DNA from: Peromyscus leucopus
Lineage: Eukaryota; Chordata; Mammalia; Rodentia; Cricetidae
DNA: 64,000 nt
Assembly (NCBI RefSeq): GCF_004664715.2
Contig: NC_051063.1
Coordinates: 117,356,629-117,420,628, forward strand
Direction: 5' to 3'
Part shown: one piece after another, positions 34,735 to 47,190 of the stretch
How the letters are laid out: the number at the start of each line of letters is the position of its first letter
Numbering within the stretch: the first letter of the stretch is position 1
Program-made: the position numbers and the translations under genes
The notes under the pieces: generated by a model
The model's input: the letters and a program-made list of their open reading frames with translations, nothing else
What the model was told of the DNA's origin: nothing
Databases searched by the model: none

Positions 34735-35520
34735 ATGCCCAAAATAAAGTCAGCAGGGAATGCTAGAGGAGACAAAGCCCCAAAGGGAAGCTCAGTCTCA
34801 GCAATATTTGAATTTGAGGTTACCTGCTGAACTTGCTCCTCCAAATCCAGAGCCTAAGCCTGAAAAGGCCACTGCAGAGAAAAGATAGACTCTGTCCCAA
34901 GGGAAAAGGTGGGGAAGCTGATATTGGCAAGGATGGGAACAGCCATGTAGAAAAATGGAGATGCAAAAACTGAACATCACAAAAAGCTGAGGGGCTTGAG
35001 GTGCCCAGGGAACTGTCTGAATTTTTGGTAACTGTGTGCTTCTGGTGATGGTGGAGTTGGAAATACTATTGTTATCAAGTTTTTATGTAAGTGCAGAATT
35101 TTGATTTGCTGGTTTGTTTTAAGCAATGTTGTTAGCACACAGAACACACTTTATTGTTTGGAGGGTGAGGAACATGTTGCTAACAAAGTGTCTACCAAGC
35201 TGTATTGATATGGGAGAAACAATTCATTCTCCTTGTTTTGAAAGGTTCTTCATGTCTCCCAGGAGGGTTTCTCTGATGCTGATATATTTGGCCACCTTAA
35301 CACAAAATGCTTTGTGGTATAGTAAAACTCAGAATTTATTTTCATGTCTTCCCCACTCTCTATCATTAAGAAATTTAGCTCCTTTAAAATACCATACTTA
35401 TTTGGACCTGACCCCCTAAAATTGTTTTTGCTAGTATGTGAAGTGACTGAGTTTTACAAGAACATTACTGAGATGATATTCCTCAAAAAGCAACAATTCC
35501 TTTTCTAAATGACTGTGGTT
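34735..35520 (+). pseudogene. Hmgn2-ps: Hmgn2 processed pseudogene
   Basis: An intronless, decayed copy of the nucleosome-binding protein HMGN2 mRNA. The start reads MPKIKSAGNARGDKA. A later frame reads LAPPNPEPKPEKATAEK, matching the HMGN PAPPKPEPKPKK region, and after that the GKADAGKDGN and ENGDAK regions are recognisable at about 34908-34965. Frameshifts and stop codons interrupt it, so no protein is expected. Downstream text ('atttttggtaactgtgtgct', 'tgttgttagcacacagaaca', 'actgagttttacaagaacat') fits the long HMGN2 3' UTR as I remember it, extending to at least 35520; the true 3' end and poly(A) tail are not resolved. Hmgn2 retrocopies are common in mammals. It sits just after a SINE. 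HMGN1 is less likely because of the PEPKP run. Confidence 0.88.
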
Positions 35521-35886
35521 TTTCGGATTGATAATTCTTCTTCCTGCATTTCCTTCCTTGGAAGTCAAAGGTAGCTTCTGAAAATTCACTGAGCAAGGCT
35601 TGCCTAAAATGTCTGCCTTCATTCTGAACTTCTGTTCACAGCATCAATTACAGATTCCATTGGATTTTGCAGTGTCTTTCTGATTTTGATAGTCCACAGA
35701 AGAAGGGAGTTTGAAAGTGCCTAAATACTGTTAATGATTGTCAGCCCATGTCCTGCCTGAAAAACCATTATCAACTGTGAAAGGTGTGTTTAATAACAAA
35801 GTTGAATACAGTTTGACTTAGAAAGTAAAAGTGGTAAAGAGCAATCAAAGACAGACCGCAATCTCGGACCTTCATAGTCATACAGA

Positions 35887-35888
<2 letters not shown>
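35521..35888. other. Possible remainder of the Hmgn2 3' UTR copy
   Basis: May continue the pseudogene UTR; no other element recognised. Confidence 0.35.

Positions 35889-35932
<44 letters not shown>
35889..35932. repeat. (CA)22 microsatellite
   Basis: Perfect run. Confidence 0.97.
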
Positions 35933-35933
<1 letters not shown>

Positions 35934-36182
35934 GTACACACATGTTTGTGCATATAATAATGAAAAGAGAGTTCTGTAGCTCCCCCAGTGTGTTTTAAAT
36001 ATAATGAAAATCATACTTATTTTTTTTCCAGTTAAAGATTTCACTGAAAAACTCGGGTGATAAATACCTTTGCTTTTGACTGAAATGGTGTTCAGCTTGC
36101 AGTGAGACAGTCAGTTTGGCATCAGGCTATAAAATGTTTCACGAATAGAGATTGCTCTGTTTTTTTGTTTGGTTTGGTTTGG

Positions 36183-36293
36183 CTTTTGAAATATAGTCTT
36201 CTGTGTGGCCCTGAAAAACCTCTAATTTGCTGTAGTCTTCCTGCCTCAGCTTCCTGAGTGTTGAGGTGACAAGTGTGTCCTAGCAAACCTGGC
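36183..36293 (-). mobile_element. B1-like SINE
   Basis: Plus-strand 'ctgtgtggccctgaaaaacc', 'tcttcctgcctcagcttcct' and 'gagtgttgaggtgacaagtg' is the reverse complement of B1. A GGTTT-rich stretch on its left is the former A-tail. Confidence 0.82.
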
Positions 36294-36562
36294 TTTGTAG
36301 CTGCTCTTAATTTATTATATTCTACTTGATAAACATAGGAGCCATTGTTTAATGTCCTCAGTGGGGAATACATGGGTAAAATTGGTTAAGTTTATTCATC
36401 CAGCCGTACTGTCCTCCTTTCTGTTTAGGCAAAGAAGCGTGAAGATTTGATTAAACAGCTGCTTTTCCACAAACACACAAATTCATCTAGATGTGTGACC
36501 TTAGTGTATTAACTAATACCCTGCACATTTTCCACATGATTAATTTTATGCATGCATGTGTT

Positions 36563-36695
36563 TATGTCTCCTAATAAACTAGGCTTTATGAAAAGAAACA
36601 CCCTGTCTTGTTCAGTTTTAATACAGGTCTTGGCACAAATCTTGACATATTAAGTGGACTTATAAAGTGTTTATTCAATGGATGAATGATTCACA
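36563..36695 (+). mobile_element. L2 3' end fragment
   Basis: 'aggctttatgaaaagaaaca', 'ccctgtcttgttcagtttta' and 'aaagtgtttattcaatggat' with 'gaatga' follow the conserved L2 3' end. Confidence 0.65.
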
Positions 36696-36887
36696 ATATT
36701 CATATGATGTCTTGCTATGTCTTTCTTAAACTCATTTTATCAAGTGTAGCATCCTAGTAAAGTTTTTGCTCATCTTGGTAATCAACAACCAGACAAGGGT
36801 GAATAGAAAAGTATACCTCCAGTTGTTTGTCACCTTTCTCACAAGTTAAATGAGACGTCTGTGACAAGTGGACACACATTCATTTCC

Positions 36888-36912
36888 TGCTGCTGCTGCT
36901 GCTGCTGCTGCT
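36888..36912. repeat. (CTG)8 trinucleotide repeat
   Basis: About eight perfect TGC units at the edge of the MaLR. Confidence 0.95.
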
Positions 36913-37330
36913 ACAAATTACTGCAGAACTCTCCATTTCAAACCATCAAACTATGTTCCCTAACACATCTGAGGTCCAGAGATCTGAAGTCAGTGCTACC
37001 CAGGCAAGACCAGATGTTGACAGGACCATTGACTGAGGTGTCAGGACAAGATCTGTTCCTTGTCACTCCAGCTTCTAGTAGCTAACAGTAATCTTTGACT
37101 TGTGCACATCTGGCCCTCCATGGTTGTAGTATGCTCCTCTCTTTAAACTACCATTAGTCTCTGTCCTCTGAAGACACTCGACTATATAATTTTCTCATGT
37201 CAAGACCCTTAACTTAATCATGCTTACAGTAATATTTTGTTGTTGCTGTGTATAAAATCATTGATGGGCTCCAAGAATTGATGCCAGATCTTTCAGGGGT
37301 AGCCATTACGCAGTCTACTATTATTGCACT
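36913..37330 (-). mobile_element. MaLR LTR (MST/MLT-like)
   Basis: Reverse complement order: 'tacaaattactgcagaactc', 'tctgaggtccagagatctga', 'cttgtcactccagcttctag', 'taacttaatcatgcttacag' and a gcc-att end. Diverged. Confidence 0.6.
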
Positions 37331-38454
37331 TAAATTAATTGATGTTAATTTTCCTTTTCCTTATTTCAAACTGAAGATGTCAGCCTTAGATTTTGACTTT
37401 TAAAGTAATACACTTTAAGGGATAAAAAAAATGTAGCACTTCTAAATGGCATGTCTTTTAGGAACCCACAAATTACATTTTAGAAGTATGATTGACATAG
37501 CAGACAAAAATTCTCGAGTTTACTGCTTTTGTTAGCAAATGTCTGATTGCCAAGACACAGTAGTATTAAAACTGAAAAGGAAGAAGGCTTGTATGTTTTT
37601 CCAAGAAACAAAAAGGGGGAAACCAGGAAAAGCCTGTCCCAGGTACTGCGTGACTGATAGAAAATCCAAGACCTTTGAGTAACTGACAGAATAACAAGGA
37701 GGAAATGCACCTTCTCCCTAAGGCCCTTGGCAAGGAAGAAAGCCAATCAGAGAGCCAGTGAAGAGTGAGTGGCCTGGAGGCTTTTGAAGAGTAGGGACAA
37801 GTTCCAGACAGTGACTCACTGTCATTTCTATACAAAACAAGTGCAGACCACCATGTGACTCAGTCTCTCAGGAATGTCTTCTGTGCACTCACATGGCTAG
37901 GGCAGCTCCTGAAGGAACAGAGATGTTGGAGATGTTCTCATGCCCTAGAGGACCAGATGCTCTGCTGAAAAACAAGTCTTACAATGCGAAGGCAAGTTAA
38001 GAATTCCAGGAAAACAAAATTCAACCACAACTTTGTGACTAAAACTGAATAATAATGAATTTTTGTTTAGAATTGCCTTTTATCAAAGACTTGTGAAAAC
38101 TTCTAGAATTCATAGACCAATACAATAAATTAAAAAGATTATTATTTCAAAGTACGTATTAAGATCTAATATCAATTATATATATATATATATATAGAAT
38201 ATGTAGACATTTGTGTCACAATAATACACCCATTGAGTTGTTACGAAATAAGTAAATGAATAACCACTAGCAGAGACTAACCAAAATATTCTGCAATTAG
38301 AGCAACTTTTTAAATCTAACAACAAATACACCAGCTACAAAATATTGACCATTTTCTACTTCAGTAGAAACTAAATTTCCTTTTTCTTTCAGTTATTTCA
38401 CAATAGACTTCTGATTGTTTACCATTTCATCACCAAATGTCTTCCATATAATTG
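37331..38454. other. Upstream stretch, nothing recognised
   Basis: Only a (TA)10 run at about 38177-38196. No gene or clear interspersed repeat. Confidence 0.5.
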
Positions 38455-38590
38455 AAAGAACATTTTCCACCTTCACTTTGCACACGAGCAAACTGAGGTA
38501 CATGAACAATGGTCCATGATGCCACAGCACTAAGTAGTAAATTCCCAGAAGCAAATATTCCTGCTTCTTCCTCTACATAATTGCATCACT
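38455..38590 (-). mobile_element. MIR SINE
   Basis: 'cacgagcaaactgaggtaca', 'ccacagcactaagtagtaaa' and 'ttcccagaagcaaat' follow the MIR core in reverse. Confidence 0.65.
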
Positions 38591-39103
38591 ATTAAGCCAA
38601 AAGTTCCATGTGCTCTGAGTTCTATTGCTTTAGACCACAAGTATGACTGTGGTTTGCAGTCTCTACAGTCATTCCAGATGTGTAGAGATGTACCAGCTGC
38701 CCATCATGCTGCCAATATAGTGCATATTCTCATAAGACAACTAGGTCTATTGTTTGTGATATATTTGTCCCTTTTGGTGTATTGTTTTTCCTAAGCACAT
38801 CTGTTGACTGGATAATTCCTGAATGTTTGTGGAGTTCTATTTTTTTTTAAACAGGAATTTTCCAAAAAGCAAAAAAACATTCATAACACCTAATTCTACA
38901 TTTCTGGTTGCACACTTGGACAACCTTGAAATGTTAAGAAGATAAGATGATCTCGTATCCTTTTACTTCCTATGTGTCACTTTCTAAAAATACCATGAAA
39001 ATATGAAGCCAAAATTATTGCAACTCATGTTAAATTATAAGGTTTTTAGAAACATGACATCACAATTTGCCCAGGTATGTGATGGATACTTGTCAACTCA
39101 TTA
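38591..39103. other. Upstream stretch, nothing recognised
   Basis: No gene or clear repeat. Confidence 0.5.
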
Positions 39104-39195
39104 GTTTTTGAGACTGAGGCAGGAAGATCATAAGTTTGAGCTCAGTGTGGTCTATATATGTATGGAGGTATTGCCTCAAACAAACAATAACACAG
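39104..39195 (+). mobile_element. Old B1-like SINE fragment
   Basis: 'gagactgaggcaggaagatc', 'ataagtttgagctcagtgtg' and 'attgcctcaaacaaacaata'. Confidence 0.7.
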
Positions 39196-39379
39196 AATGT
39201 GAAAAGGGCTTGGATGTCATCATAGCTTCCATTGGATTTATGAGGAATACTGCAGCCCCATCTCAACTCTTTGAAATCACCAAGCTTCCTCATGTCACTT
39301 GGCTTTTCCATAGCCTGGATGTCATATATTAATATACTTGATGATGAGTGTATTTGATTAATGTCCATTTCTCCTCCAA

Positions 39380-39500
39380 GTTATGATTTCCCCAAAGATA
39401 GGAACTATGTCTATTTATGTTCTTTTCTATTTCCCCCAGAGTCTAGCACACAACTAGGAACGTGAGTATATACTCAGTAATTGTTTTGAATGAAAAAAAT
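39380..39500 (+). mobile_element. L2 3' end fragment
   Basis: 'ccccaaagataggaactatg', 'cagagtctagcacacaacta' and 'tactcagtaattgttttgaa' with 'tgaa' resemble the L2 3' end. A similar but weaker piece is at about 39852-39920. Confidence 0.6.
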
Positions 39501-40359
39501 GAAAGCCAGAAAAAGTCTAACTTACTAAAATTATCTCTCAATAATTCTTTCATCGTAATATGTTTCTGTCCATACTTCTTATTCAGTTCTTTCTACCCTC
39601 CAAACATATCCTGTTTTCTCACATCTCCATCCATGTCTGCATGCTATTCTTGCTTCATGGTATATCAATTTGGTGATATTTGTTGAGTTTTTCAATTCAG
39701 AAAAAGTATCTTTTCCTTACAGAAGCCCTTGGGGATTCCACTCAGCAAAATCAGAAGCCTTCTCATGAACCCATGTCTGTTGTGATGTTGTGACTCTGAG
39801 TAGTTAATTTTGCTGTATTTCTTGATGTATTTTATAGGTAGTTTCCCTACTTAGGCTGAAAATATTTTGAAAACAAGATTTTTTTCTTCTGTACTGAGAG
39901 CCTGATGCTTAATAAGTGATCAAAATTAGCCATGAACAAATGTGCAACTACCTCAAACATAAAACATAATTAGATTGTTTCCTAAATGTAAACTCAGCAC
40001 TCATTGAATTGTATTCAATTTTTTCAGAGTATATCAAAGAATTTAATTTAGTTAGAACTTGCTAGAGAACAAGTTGGAAAATAAAGTGATGGGGTAGGGA
40101 AGCAAACATGAAAACTAACATTTTTCACAGGGTGGAAGTATCCTTGAAACATAGATTAAATGACAATACTCTAAAAAGTAACTAGGAAATGACATTAAAA
40201 GTGTTAGTGATCTTGTGAATGAGTTATGTCTGCCTTAACTATATGCTCATCTTTTGTCTCTTATGACAGAGACATAATTCTGCTTTATTCAGGGTACTGT
40301 ATCTAAGCTTGTGGTTTTGTAAGTATATATTATTACTGTAAATATCAGACCCTAAAGTC
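39501..40359. other. Upstream stretch, nothing firmly recognised
   Basis: Weak L2-like words only; no gene. Confidence 0.45.
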
Positions 40360-40441
40360 AATCTAGATGACCATAAATAGATAACAAAAATTCAGCACAT
40401 ATGCACAAAGCAGTTTTGTTCTGCAATAAAGAAAGGCAATA

Positions 40442-40628
40442 TGCCAGGCAGTGGTGGCACATGCCTTTAATCCCAGTATTCAAGAGGCAGAGACAGGTGG
40501 ATCTCTGTGAGTTGGAGGCCAGCCTTGTCTACAAAGTGACAGCCAAAACATACAGGACAGCCAGGGCCTGTCATGAAAAAAACAAAATGAAAGAAAAGAA
40601 TAAAAAAAGAAAGAGAAAATGGAAAAAG
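40442..40628 (+). mobile_element. B1 SINE, well preserved
   Basis: 'tgccaggcagtggtggcaca', 'tgcctttaatcccagtattc', 'aggtggatctctgtgagttg', 'gaggccagccttgtctacaa', A-rich tail. Flanked by the short direct repeat aaggcaa (40433-40439 and 40630-40636). The youngest-looking SINE here. Confidence 0.95.
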
Positions 40629-40941
40629 TAAGGCAACATCATGACATTTGCAAGAAAATATATGTAATATATGGAACTAGACAACATTATAGTAAGTGAA
40701 GTTACCTGGGCTTTGAAAGACAAATACTGTATGCTGTCCCTCATATGAGGATCTTGGTTTCTAAATGTTAAATATGTGTATCTAGATGGTAGCAGATATT
40801 AGTAAAGGCAAGGGAACTAGAAAAGGCCATGGTGCAAGAAAAAAGAGGCTTTAAGAGAAGGAATGAAGAAGACAACAGACTACATGAGATATAGAAGTGG
40901 AAGAGGGAAAATGGAGTAAAAAGGTACCCAAGGAAAGGGAG

Positions 40942-41285
40942 TGTAGCTTATTTTATAAGTAGGCAGTCCCTTAGCCCACTTATAAAATAAACCTACAGAT
41001 GTTTATATTATTTAAACTGCTTGGCCATTAGCTCAGGCCTATCATTGTCTAGCTCTTACTGTTATATTCAGCCCATTTTTATTAATCTATACTTTGCTAT
41101 GTGGCTCGTGGCTTACTGGTACTTTACATCTTCCTTGTCCTGGCGGCAACTGCAGGTAGTCTCCTCCTTCCCTTCCTGTTCCCTCAGTTCTCCTCTCTGT
41201 TAGTTTTGCCTATACTTCCTGTCTGCCTATTGGCCAATAAGTGTTTTATTTATTAACACATTTGCCATACAGAACATCCACAGCA
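40942..41285 (-). mobile_element. Family A solo LTR (copy A3)
   Basis: 344 bp with TG..CA ends and the perfect 6-bp duplication agggag (40936-40941 and 41286-41291). On the minus strand it begins TGCTGTGGATGTTCTG; 'tatacttcctgtctgcctat' and 'tggctcgtggcttactggta' are shared landmarks. Inserted into an L1 3' UTR. Its 3' end carries a 13-bp inverted repeat not seen complete in the other copies. Confidence 0.93.
40948..40990. repeat. Hairpin at the 3' end of LTR A3
   Basis: 'ttattttataagt' and 'acttataaaataa' are exact reverse complements, 17 bases apart. Copy A1 has one arm only. Confidence 0.95.
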
Positions 41286-41400
41286 AGGGAGGGTGTTGGA
41301 GAGTTATGAACTGAGTAGCAGTGAAAGAGAGAATCAACCACACTGAATTATGTATAAAAGTGTTATAAAGAAATTTGTAGTTTTTCTAAGTCAATTAAAA

Positions 41401-42299
41401 TATTTTAAAATAATTGCAAAATATCAGAAATTGGTTCTGGAAAATTGGGCACTTACATAATAATCAGCAGAAAGGCATGTTGCTTATCTGACCATGATTG
41501 TGCATGCCTGAAAACCTAGGACTCAGATACCTCAATAAGAGGACCATGTCTTATATTGTAAATTCAGCAAACTAGGTCCTGGAGAGATAAAAGCAAGCTA
41601 GAGAATGATACTTCATGACACTGAAAACATTACACCTGACAACAGAATATTTTAAATGTTATGTATTTGGCTGTGCTGGATGCTGTTTAAAAGTTTATAC
41701 AAAATGTTTTTTACAAGAAACACAGCATCAAGTTAGGAGAGTACTGGCCCATATGCAAGCAGATTGAAAAGCAAGTGCGTGAAGTCAAAGCTGCAGGGGA
41801 AACAGATGATGGAAACACTTATCAGGAGAGAGAGTAGAGTTTGTTTAAACCAAACAACTACTCCAACCAGCAAGATTACACATATTCACAAAGAACTGAA
41901 CATCTAAGCAGGTCCAGAATCTACTGTGTGATTTACACTTCTTACATTTCTAACATGGGTACTTTCATTGCAGTTAATTCACCACTCTTCTAGATCATTT
42001 ATCAGGGCCAGGGTAGGCTTCTAACTTGTGTTTAGCTAACTCCAGATCATAAAGAATGACTTCCAGGCCTGATGGACAAGACTGTATTTAACTCCATTTG
42101 TGGTTTTCAGCTGAGGTGGTAATTAAGTGAGTTTTTATGTGAGCGTCATTGAAGGAGACATGAGAGTATTTATGATGGCAGAAGAGATGCACAGATACCT
42201 GCATAGTTAGAAGGACAAAATGACAGAAATATAAAACTGTCCATGGTTACTCATGCTCCCTAGTCAAGGTTCTAGTAGAATACCAGAGATTTATATGAG
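41401..42299. other. Upstream stretch, nothing recognised
   Basis: Possible old SINE words near 41500 are too weak to call. No gene. Confidence 0.45.
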
Positions 42300-42715
42300 T
42301 TTATCACCGCCCAACAAAACTCCACATTTCCCAACTTGCCTTGGAGGTGGGAGCAATTTGGCTGGATATACACTAGTAGAAATGATGTATTTAGCCTTGT
42401 AATCACAACCATTCCAGGAGGAATTGCTTCAACTTTCTTTCTTCCTGGTAAATCCCTCTATGGACTGGAAAAAAAAAAACTATTGATAAACTACAAATAG
42501 AAGAGGAACCATACTCCCGAAGACACTGAAAATTAGATGGCCAAGTGACTGACTGCCTACAGCAAAATCTTAGACGGAGCTGGCAGACTTCAACATGCAC
42601 TGGTGGACTACAATGTGGGAGGGAGACAAAACTATCACCTTGATGTACTAAACCTGTATTTATGGGAAAATTTTACTGCTGTAATAACTTAATCTATATT
42701 CCAGGGGTTACAACT
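42300..42715 (+). mobile_element. Probable MaLR-type LTR
   Basis: 'ggactacaatgtgggaggga', 'gatgtactaaacctgtattt' and 'tttactgctgtaataactta' resemble a MaLR-like 3' end; the body is unclear. Confidence 0.5.
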
Positions 42716-43536
<821 letters not shown>

Positions 43537-43850
43537 TCTTCCAAATATTACAAGGTTAGGCCAATAAATCTTTGAACAGTCCTACAAAAACTTAATTTAA
43601 AAAAGAAAAAAATTACAATTCTCTTTATGATAATTCTCTTTATGAGTGTTAATACTCATTAGTCAGCTCATTAGTGGAACATGAGCTCAAAATATGCAGG
43701 GAACATATAGGAGTCATGGGAGTAATATGACAGCCACAACATTCACAATGAAAATTAAAATTTGTCATTAATTTTTTTATTGATCATCAAATTACATTTC
43801 TTCCTATCTCACTAGTATTGATTTTTCTTTCTTTTTTCTTTTGCTGTTCG

Positions 43851-43883
43851 CAGCAGCAGCAGCAGCAACAACAACAACAACAA
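43851..43883. repeat. (CAG)n(CAA)n trinucleotide repeat
   Basis: Five CAG units followed by about five CAA units, non-coding. Confidence 0.95.
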
Positions 43884-44093
43884 AATCAGGCTACGAAGTT
43901 GGCAATTTGGTATAAACACAAACACATAGTTAACAATCTTGATACATAGGACTGAACTGTACAATAAGAGTTGGAGACCTGGTTCTGTGGAATCTTCATT
44001 CTACAACTACAGTTTTTATTAACTTTGGACAGATAAATTAATGTTTTCCATAAGTAAACTTTTATTTGTGTATATGAAATTAGTGGAATAGAG

Positions 44094-44186
44094 CAGGACA
44101 TTTTGTTCCACATCTGTAATCCCAGTACTCTAGAAGTAGGAGGATTACTCCAAGTTTGAGGCCAGTGAGACCCCCATCTCAAAACA
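44094..44186 (+). mobile_element. Old B1-like SINE
   Basis: 'ccacatctgtaatcccagta', 'ctctagaagtaggaggatta', 'gtttgaggccagtgagaccc' and 'atctcaaaac'. Confidence 0.75.
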
Positions 44187-44206
44187 ATAACAAATGTCAC
44201 CAAAAT

Positions 44207-44360
44207 TCTGGTGTTGTGGTGCTCTTGTATATCCCAGCATGTATAACCTAACAGCCAGATTCAGAAAGCAGAGAGAGGAGAATCAGGAATTTATGGCCAA
44301 TCTTGGCTTTATGGTGAACTTAAGGCCAGCCTGGGTTATATGAGCCCCTAAAATACAAAT
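44207..44360 (+). mobile_element. Second old B1-like SINE
   Basis: 'tggtgttgtggtgctcttgt', 'agcagagagaggagaatcag' and 'ttaaggccagcctgggttat', ending in (AAT)n. Head-to-tail with the copy before it. Confidence 0.75.
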
Positions 44361-44779
44361 AATAATAATAACTTAAAAAATTAATGAAGCGTAAGTAAGA
44401 TATTTGATTGTTCTAAAGTTTTATAGATCATATAACATTAATATTTACCTTAACACACATTAACCACCATCCTAGATGAAAGCTGAATAAGTGGATACCA
44501 TAGATGTGATTCCCAACCTATCAGAAAATAAAGTGACCACTCTAATAATTAACTCTAAATAATCAATTATTTTTATAGGCAATGTTGCCATGGAGTGTGG
44601 ACAGTGCTATAAGGTGTAACATACCTGAATCTGCCACCACCTGCAATGTTAAGAAAGAATCAATGATTACATTGAAACCCTCAGAACAATAGTCAGGCAG
44701 ATAAGAATGGTAACAAAAGACATGTCCAGACAAAGGAAATAATATGAACAAATAGCCTGTGCTGGAAGAAAGGTCATGC
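44361..44779. other. Upstream stretch, nothing recognised
   Basis: No gene or clear repeat. Confidence 0.5.
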
Positions 44780-45065
44780 CACAGTCTAATTGCAGCCTTA
44801 ATTAACTTCTCTGCGGCTTTGATTAAACACTGAGAAAATGCAACTTAGGAAAGGAAAGGGTTTATGTGGCATAGAGGGGACAGGAACTCAAGGGAGGAAT
44901 TGAAACAAACCATGGAGGAAGGCTGCTAATTGGCTTGCTTCCAGGTTCATATTCAGCTGCCTTTCTCCTATAAGCCAGGCCCATCTGCCCAGCAATGATA
45001 CCACCCACAGTGGTCTGGGCCCTCCTACATCCATTAGCAATTAATAAGAATGTGCTCACAGTATT
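44780..45065 (-). mobile_element. ERVL LTR fragment (MT2-like)
   Basis: Reverse complement of the element at 56098-56472: plus-strand 'tgaaacaaaccatggaggaa', 'tgctaattggcttgcttcca', 'ataccacccacagtggtctg' and 'ggccctcctacatccattag' match its parts in reverse order. Truncated on the right. Confidence 0.75.
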
Positions 45066-45069
45066 GGTT

Positions 45070-45415
45070 GTAGTATTAAGGCAACTCCATGTAGTTAAAA
45101 GGGAGGTTTATTTTGTGGGGTAACTTACAAGTAAAGAGATATAGTTTACAGGGTCCAGGAAAGGTGTTTTCTCTGGAAAACTCTGCTCTGTCTACTCGGG
45201 TCTTCAGGGCTCCTGTCTCAGCCCTGCCTTATAGGCATGACAGTTACTGAAGCCTCAATGGGGGTAGTACTTCCAGGTCAAAGCTGGAATAGCTACCTAA
45301 TACACCACAGTCATGTCACAGGCAGTTTTATGGAGGCACGTTTCTCTTCCCACGTGATTCTATGTTTGTGTGTACTTGACAACTGTGAACTATCACAGTT
45401 TCTAAAAGCAAAGGA
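45070..45415 (-). mobile_element. Candidate unclassified rodent repeat
   Basis: 'tttacagggtccaggaaagg', 'taggcatgacagttactgaa' and 'acttgacaactgtgaactat' look like a dispersed rodent repeat I have seen but cannot name; probably an LTR in reverse. Tentative. Confidence 0.35.
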
Positions 45416-46104
45416 GTATTTACTGAACACACATACTGAGAGCAAATATGATACAAAATCAAATTGGACAGGTAAGTAGAGTCAGTACATTTAAAATATT
45501 TTTGAAAAATACAGGATTTTGAGTCTGTACAAAGACAAAATATAAAAGAGATGGAGACATTTCAAGTAGAGAAGCGATGGCATCGGCTTTGCCTTTCAGC
45601 ATGACCATGCCATTGACTAGGAAATTAGAGGTAATGATTGCTAAGAGGTTATTCTAGTAAGTCAGTGAGATGTGGTGATTATTCTAATGGAGATGTTGCA
45701 GTTAACATGAAAAATAATAGCTAAACAGTAACTTTATGAGTTTAGGAATTAGAACCTACCTAAACTATGATTAGCTTGGAAATTTGTTTTAAAGAAGTGA
45801 GGTTCTGAGAATGGTTTTCTATATAGACAGTAGTCTTAAGGCCCTCAGGAGATGCATGTGAGGATATCCATAAAGAGAATCTGACATTTTCAAGTAATGT
45901 GCAACTATGTTCCACTGTATCTTAAGAATGGAGGCCATTGGCTTTTAGATAATTCCATATGTTTGAGACACAGACTTTCTGATAATTACATGTCTTAATT
46001 CCTTCATTTTACCTCTGAACTTCAATAAAATTTAAAAAAATGATAACGTATTGCATTTGGGGTCAACAGTTCAAGCACGTACCTTTCTTCTATGCTATTG
46101 GCAC
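45416..46104. other. Upstream stretch, nothing recognised
   Basis: No gene or clear repeat. Confidence 0.5.
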
Positions 46105-46260
46105 TGAGTTTCTTCCCTCCAGACTAAGCATCGAGTTCTTGGCCAGCTCTTACTTATCTTCCAGGTCCCAGATTAAACACTGCTTTCTCAGAAAAGCTTA
46201 TCATGGGATTAAAGCTCCTCATTGTAAAACTCTACTATCACTTTCCTTTTCTCCTTTGTA
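46105..46260 (+). mobile_element. L2 fragment
   Basis: 'cagctcttacttatcttcca', 'ggtcccagattaaacactgc' and 'tttctcagaaaagctta' follow the L2 3' region. Confidence 0.6.
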
Positions 46261-46479
46261 ACATTTCTTAGTTTAGAAATCATTAATGCCTTTCTTCTTT
46301 GCTGAACAAAGTACACAAGGACTCTGTGCCTACCAAGGTTAAAGATGAACAAAACCATAGACGTTACGCTTTTCAAAACAAGTAAACAAATAAATGTAAA
46401 ATTCAAAACAAAACAAATTACAGTAAGAAAATTCTTAGTAGAGGTATAGCAGAGAAACATAACTTTTCTGAGAACATCA

Positions 46480-46605
46480 GGACTAGAAAAGGCTTTCCAA
46501 AGAACCTGATATTGAAGCTGAACTTCAGAACGATTGATCTTGTCAGAAGAGGGATATTCTGGAAGAAAGGGCAGTGTGGGAGAGGATTTTAAAGAGCAGC
46601 CTGTT
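46480..46605 (-). mobile_element. L2 fragment, opposite orientation
   Basis: 'gaaaaggctttccaaagaac', 'ttgaagctgaacttcagaac' and 'ggatattctggaagaaaggg' match the reverse complement of L2. The 140-codon minus-strand reading frame across 46209-46631 is explained by these pieces and is not a gene. Confidence 0.6.
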
Positions 46606-47190
46606 GAGATAGAGTCCAGACCCCAAGACATCAGCAGGAGATGAGTTCAGTGATGACAGCTAGAGGAGTGTGTCATTGGTCAAAGTATAATTTCAGGAAA
46701 ATCTTAAGCAGATCCTGAAGCTGGGTAATTCCCAAGTGCAAAAGAAACATGGCCATCAGGAGCACCATGCAGCAGACACATGATTGGTAATCCATGCAAA
46801 AATTTTAATGGATAGCAGATACAATGATAAACCCATGGATGTAATTAATGTTTCTCCTGAATTAACTTTCAAAATGGAGTCCAAGATGTCCAACAAGAGA
46901 AGATAAAGGACAAAGATCCCATGAAAATTGGAAAATAAATATATAATGAATTCTGCAGTAGCCCAAGTCATTGCTGTGTGAGGATGTTTAGAGTGAGCAA
47001 AGATCCTCATTTAAGATGTGAGCCTAAATAGAGGCAAACAAACAGTGGAAATGAACAGACTTCAGAAACAGAGACACACATACATGCTACTTGTTCCACT
47101 ATAGGGTAATAAAATCTGGAGAAAATGAAGTTTTAAAATTTAATTTTAAAACAGTTTTAAGTAAAGATATAGAAATTCCATTCATATCTT
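46606..47190. other. Upstream stretch, nothing recognised
   Basis: Ends in the target site tatctt of the provirus (47185-47190). No gene. Confidence 0.5.

Larger units (their letters stand above)
40360..41400 (+). mobile_element. L1 3' end interrupted by a B1 and an LTR
   Basis: 'aaagtcaatctagatgacca' (before the B1), then 'atcatgacatttgcaagaaa', 'gtgaagttacctgggctttg' and a purine-rich UTR up to the LTR, then the UTR end after it. Order is that of L1 ORF2 end plus 3' UTR. B1 at 40442-40628 and LTR A3 at 40942-41285 are later insertions. Confidence 0.75.

Noticed and set aside
46209..46631. 140-codon minus-strand open frame with hydrophobic segments
   Set aside because: It overlaps L2 fragments and AT-rich sequence; no protein family is recognisable and no promoter or splice context supports it.
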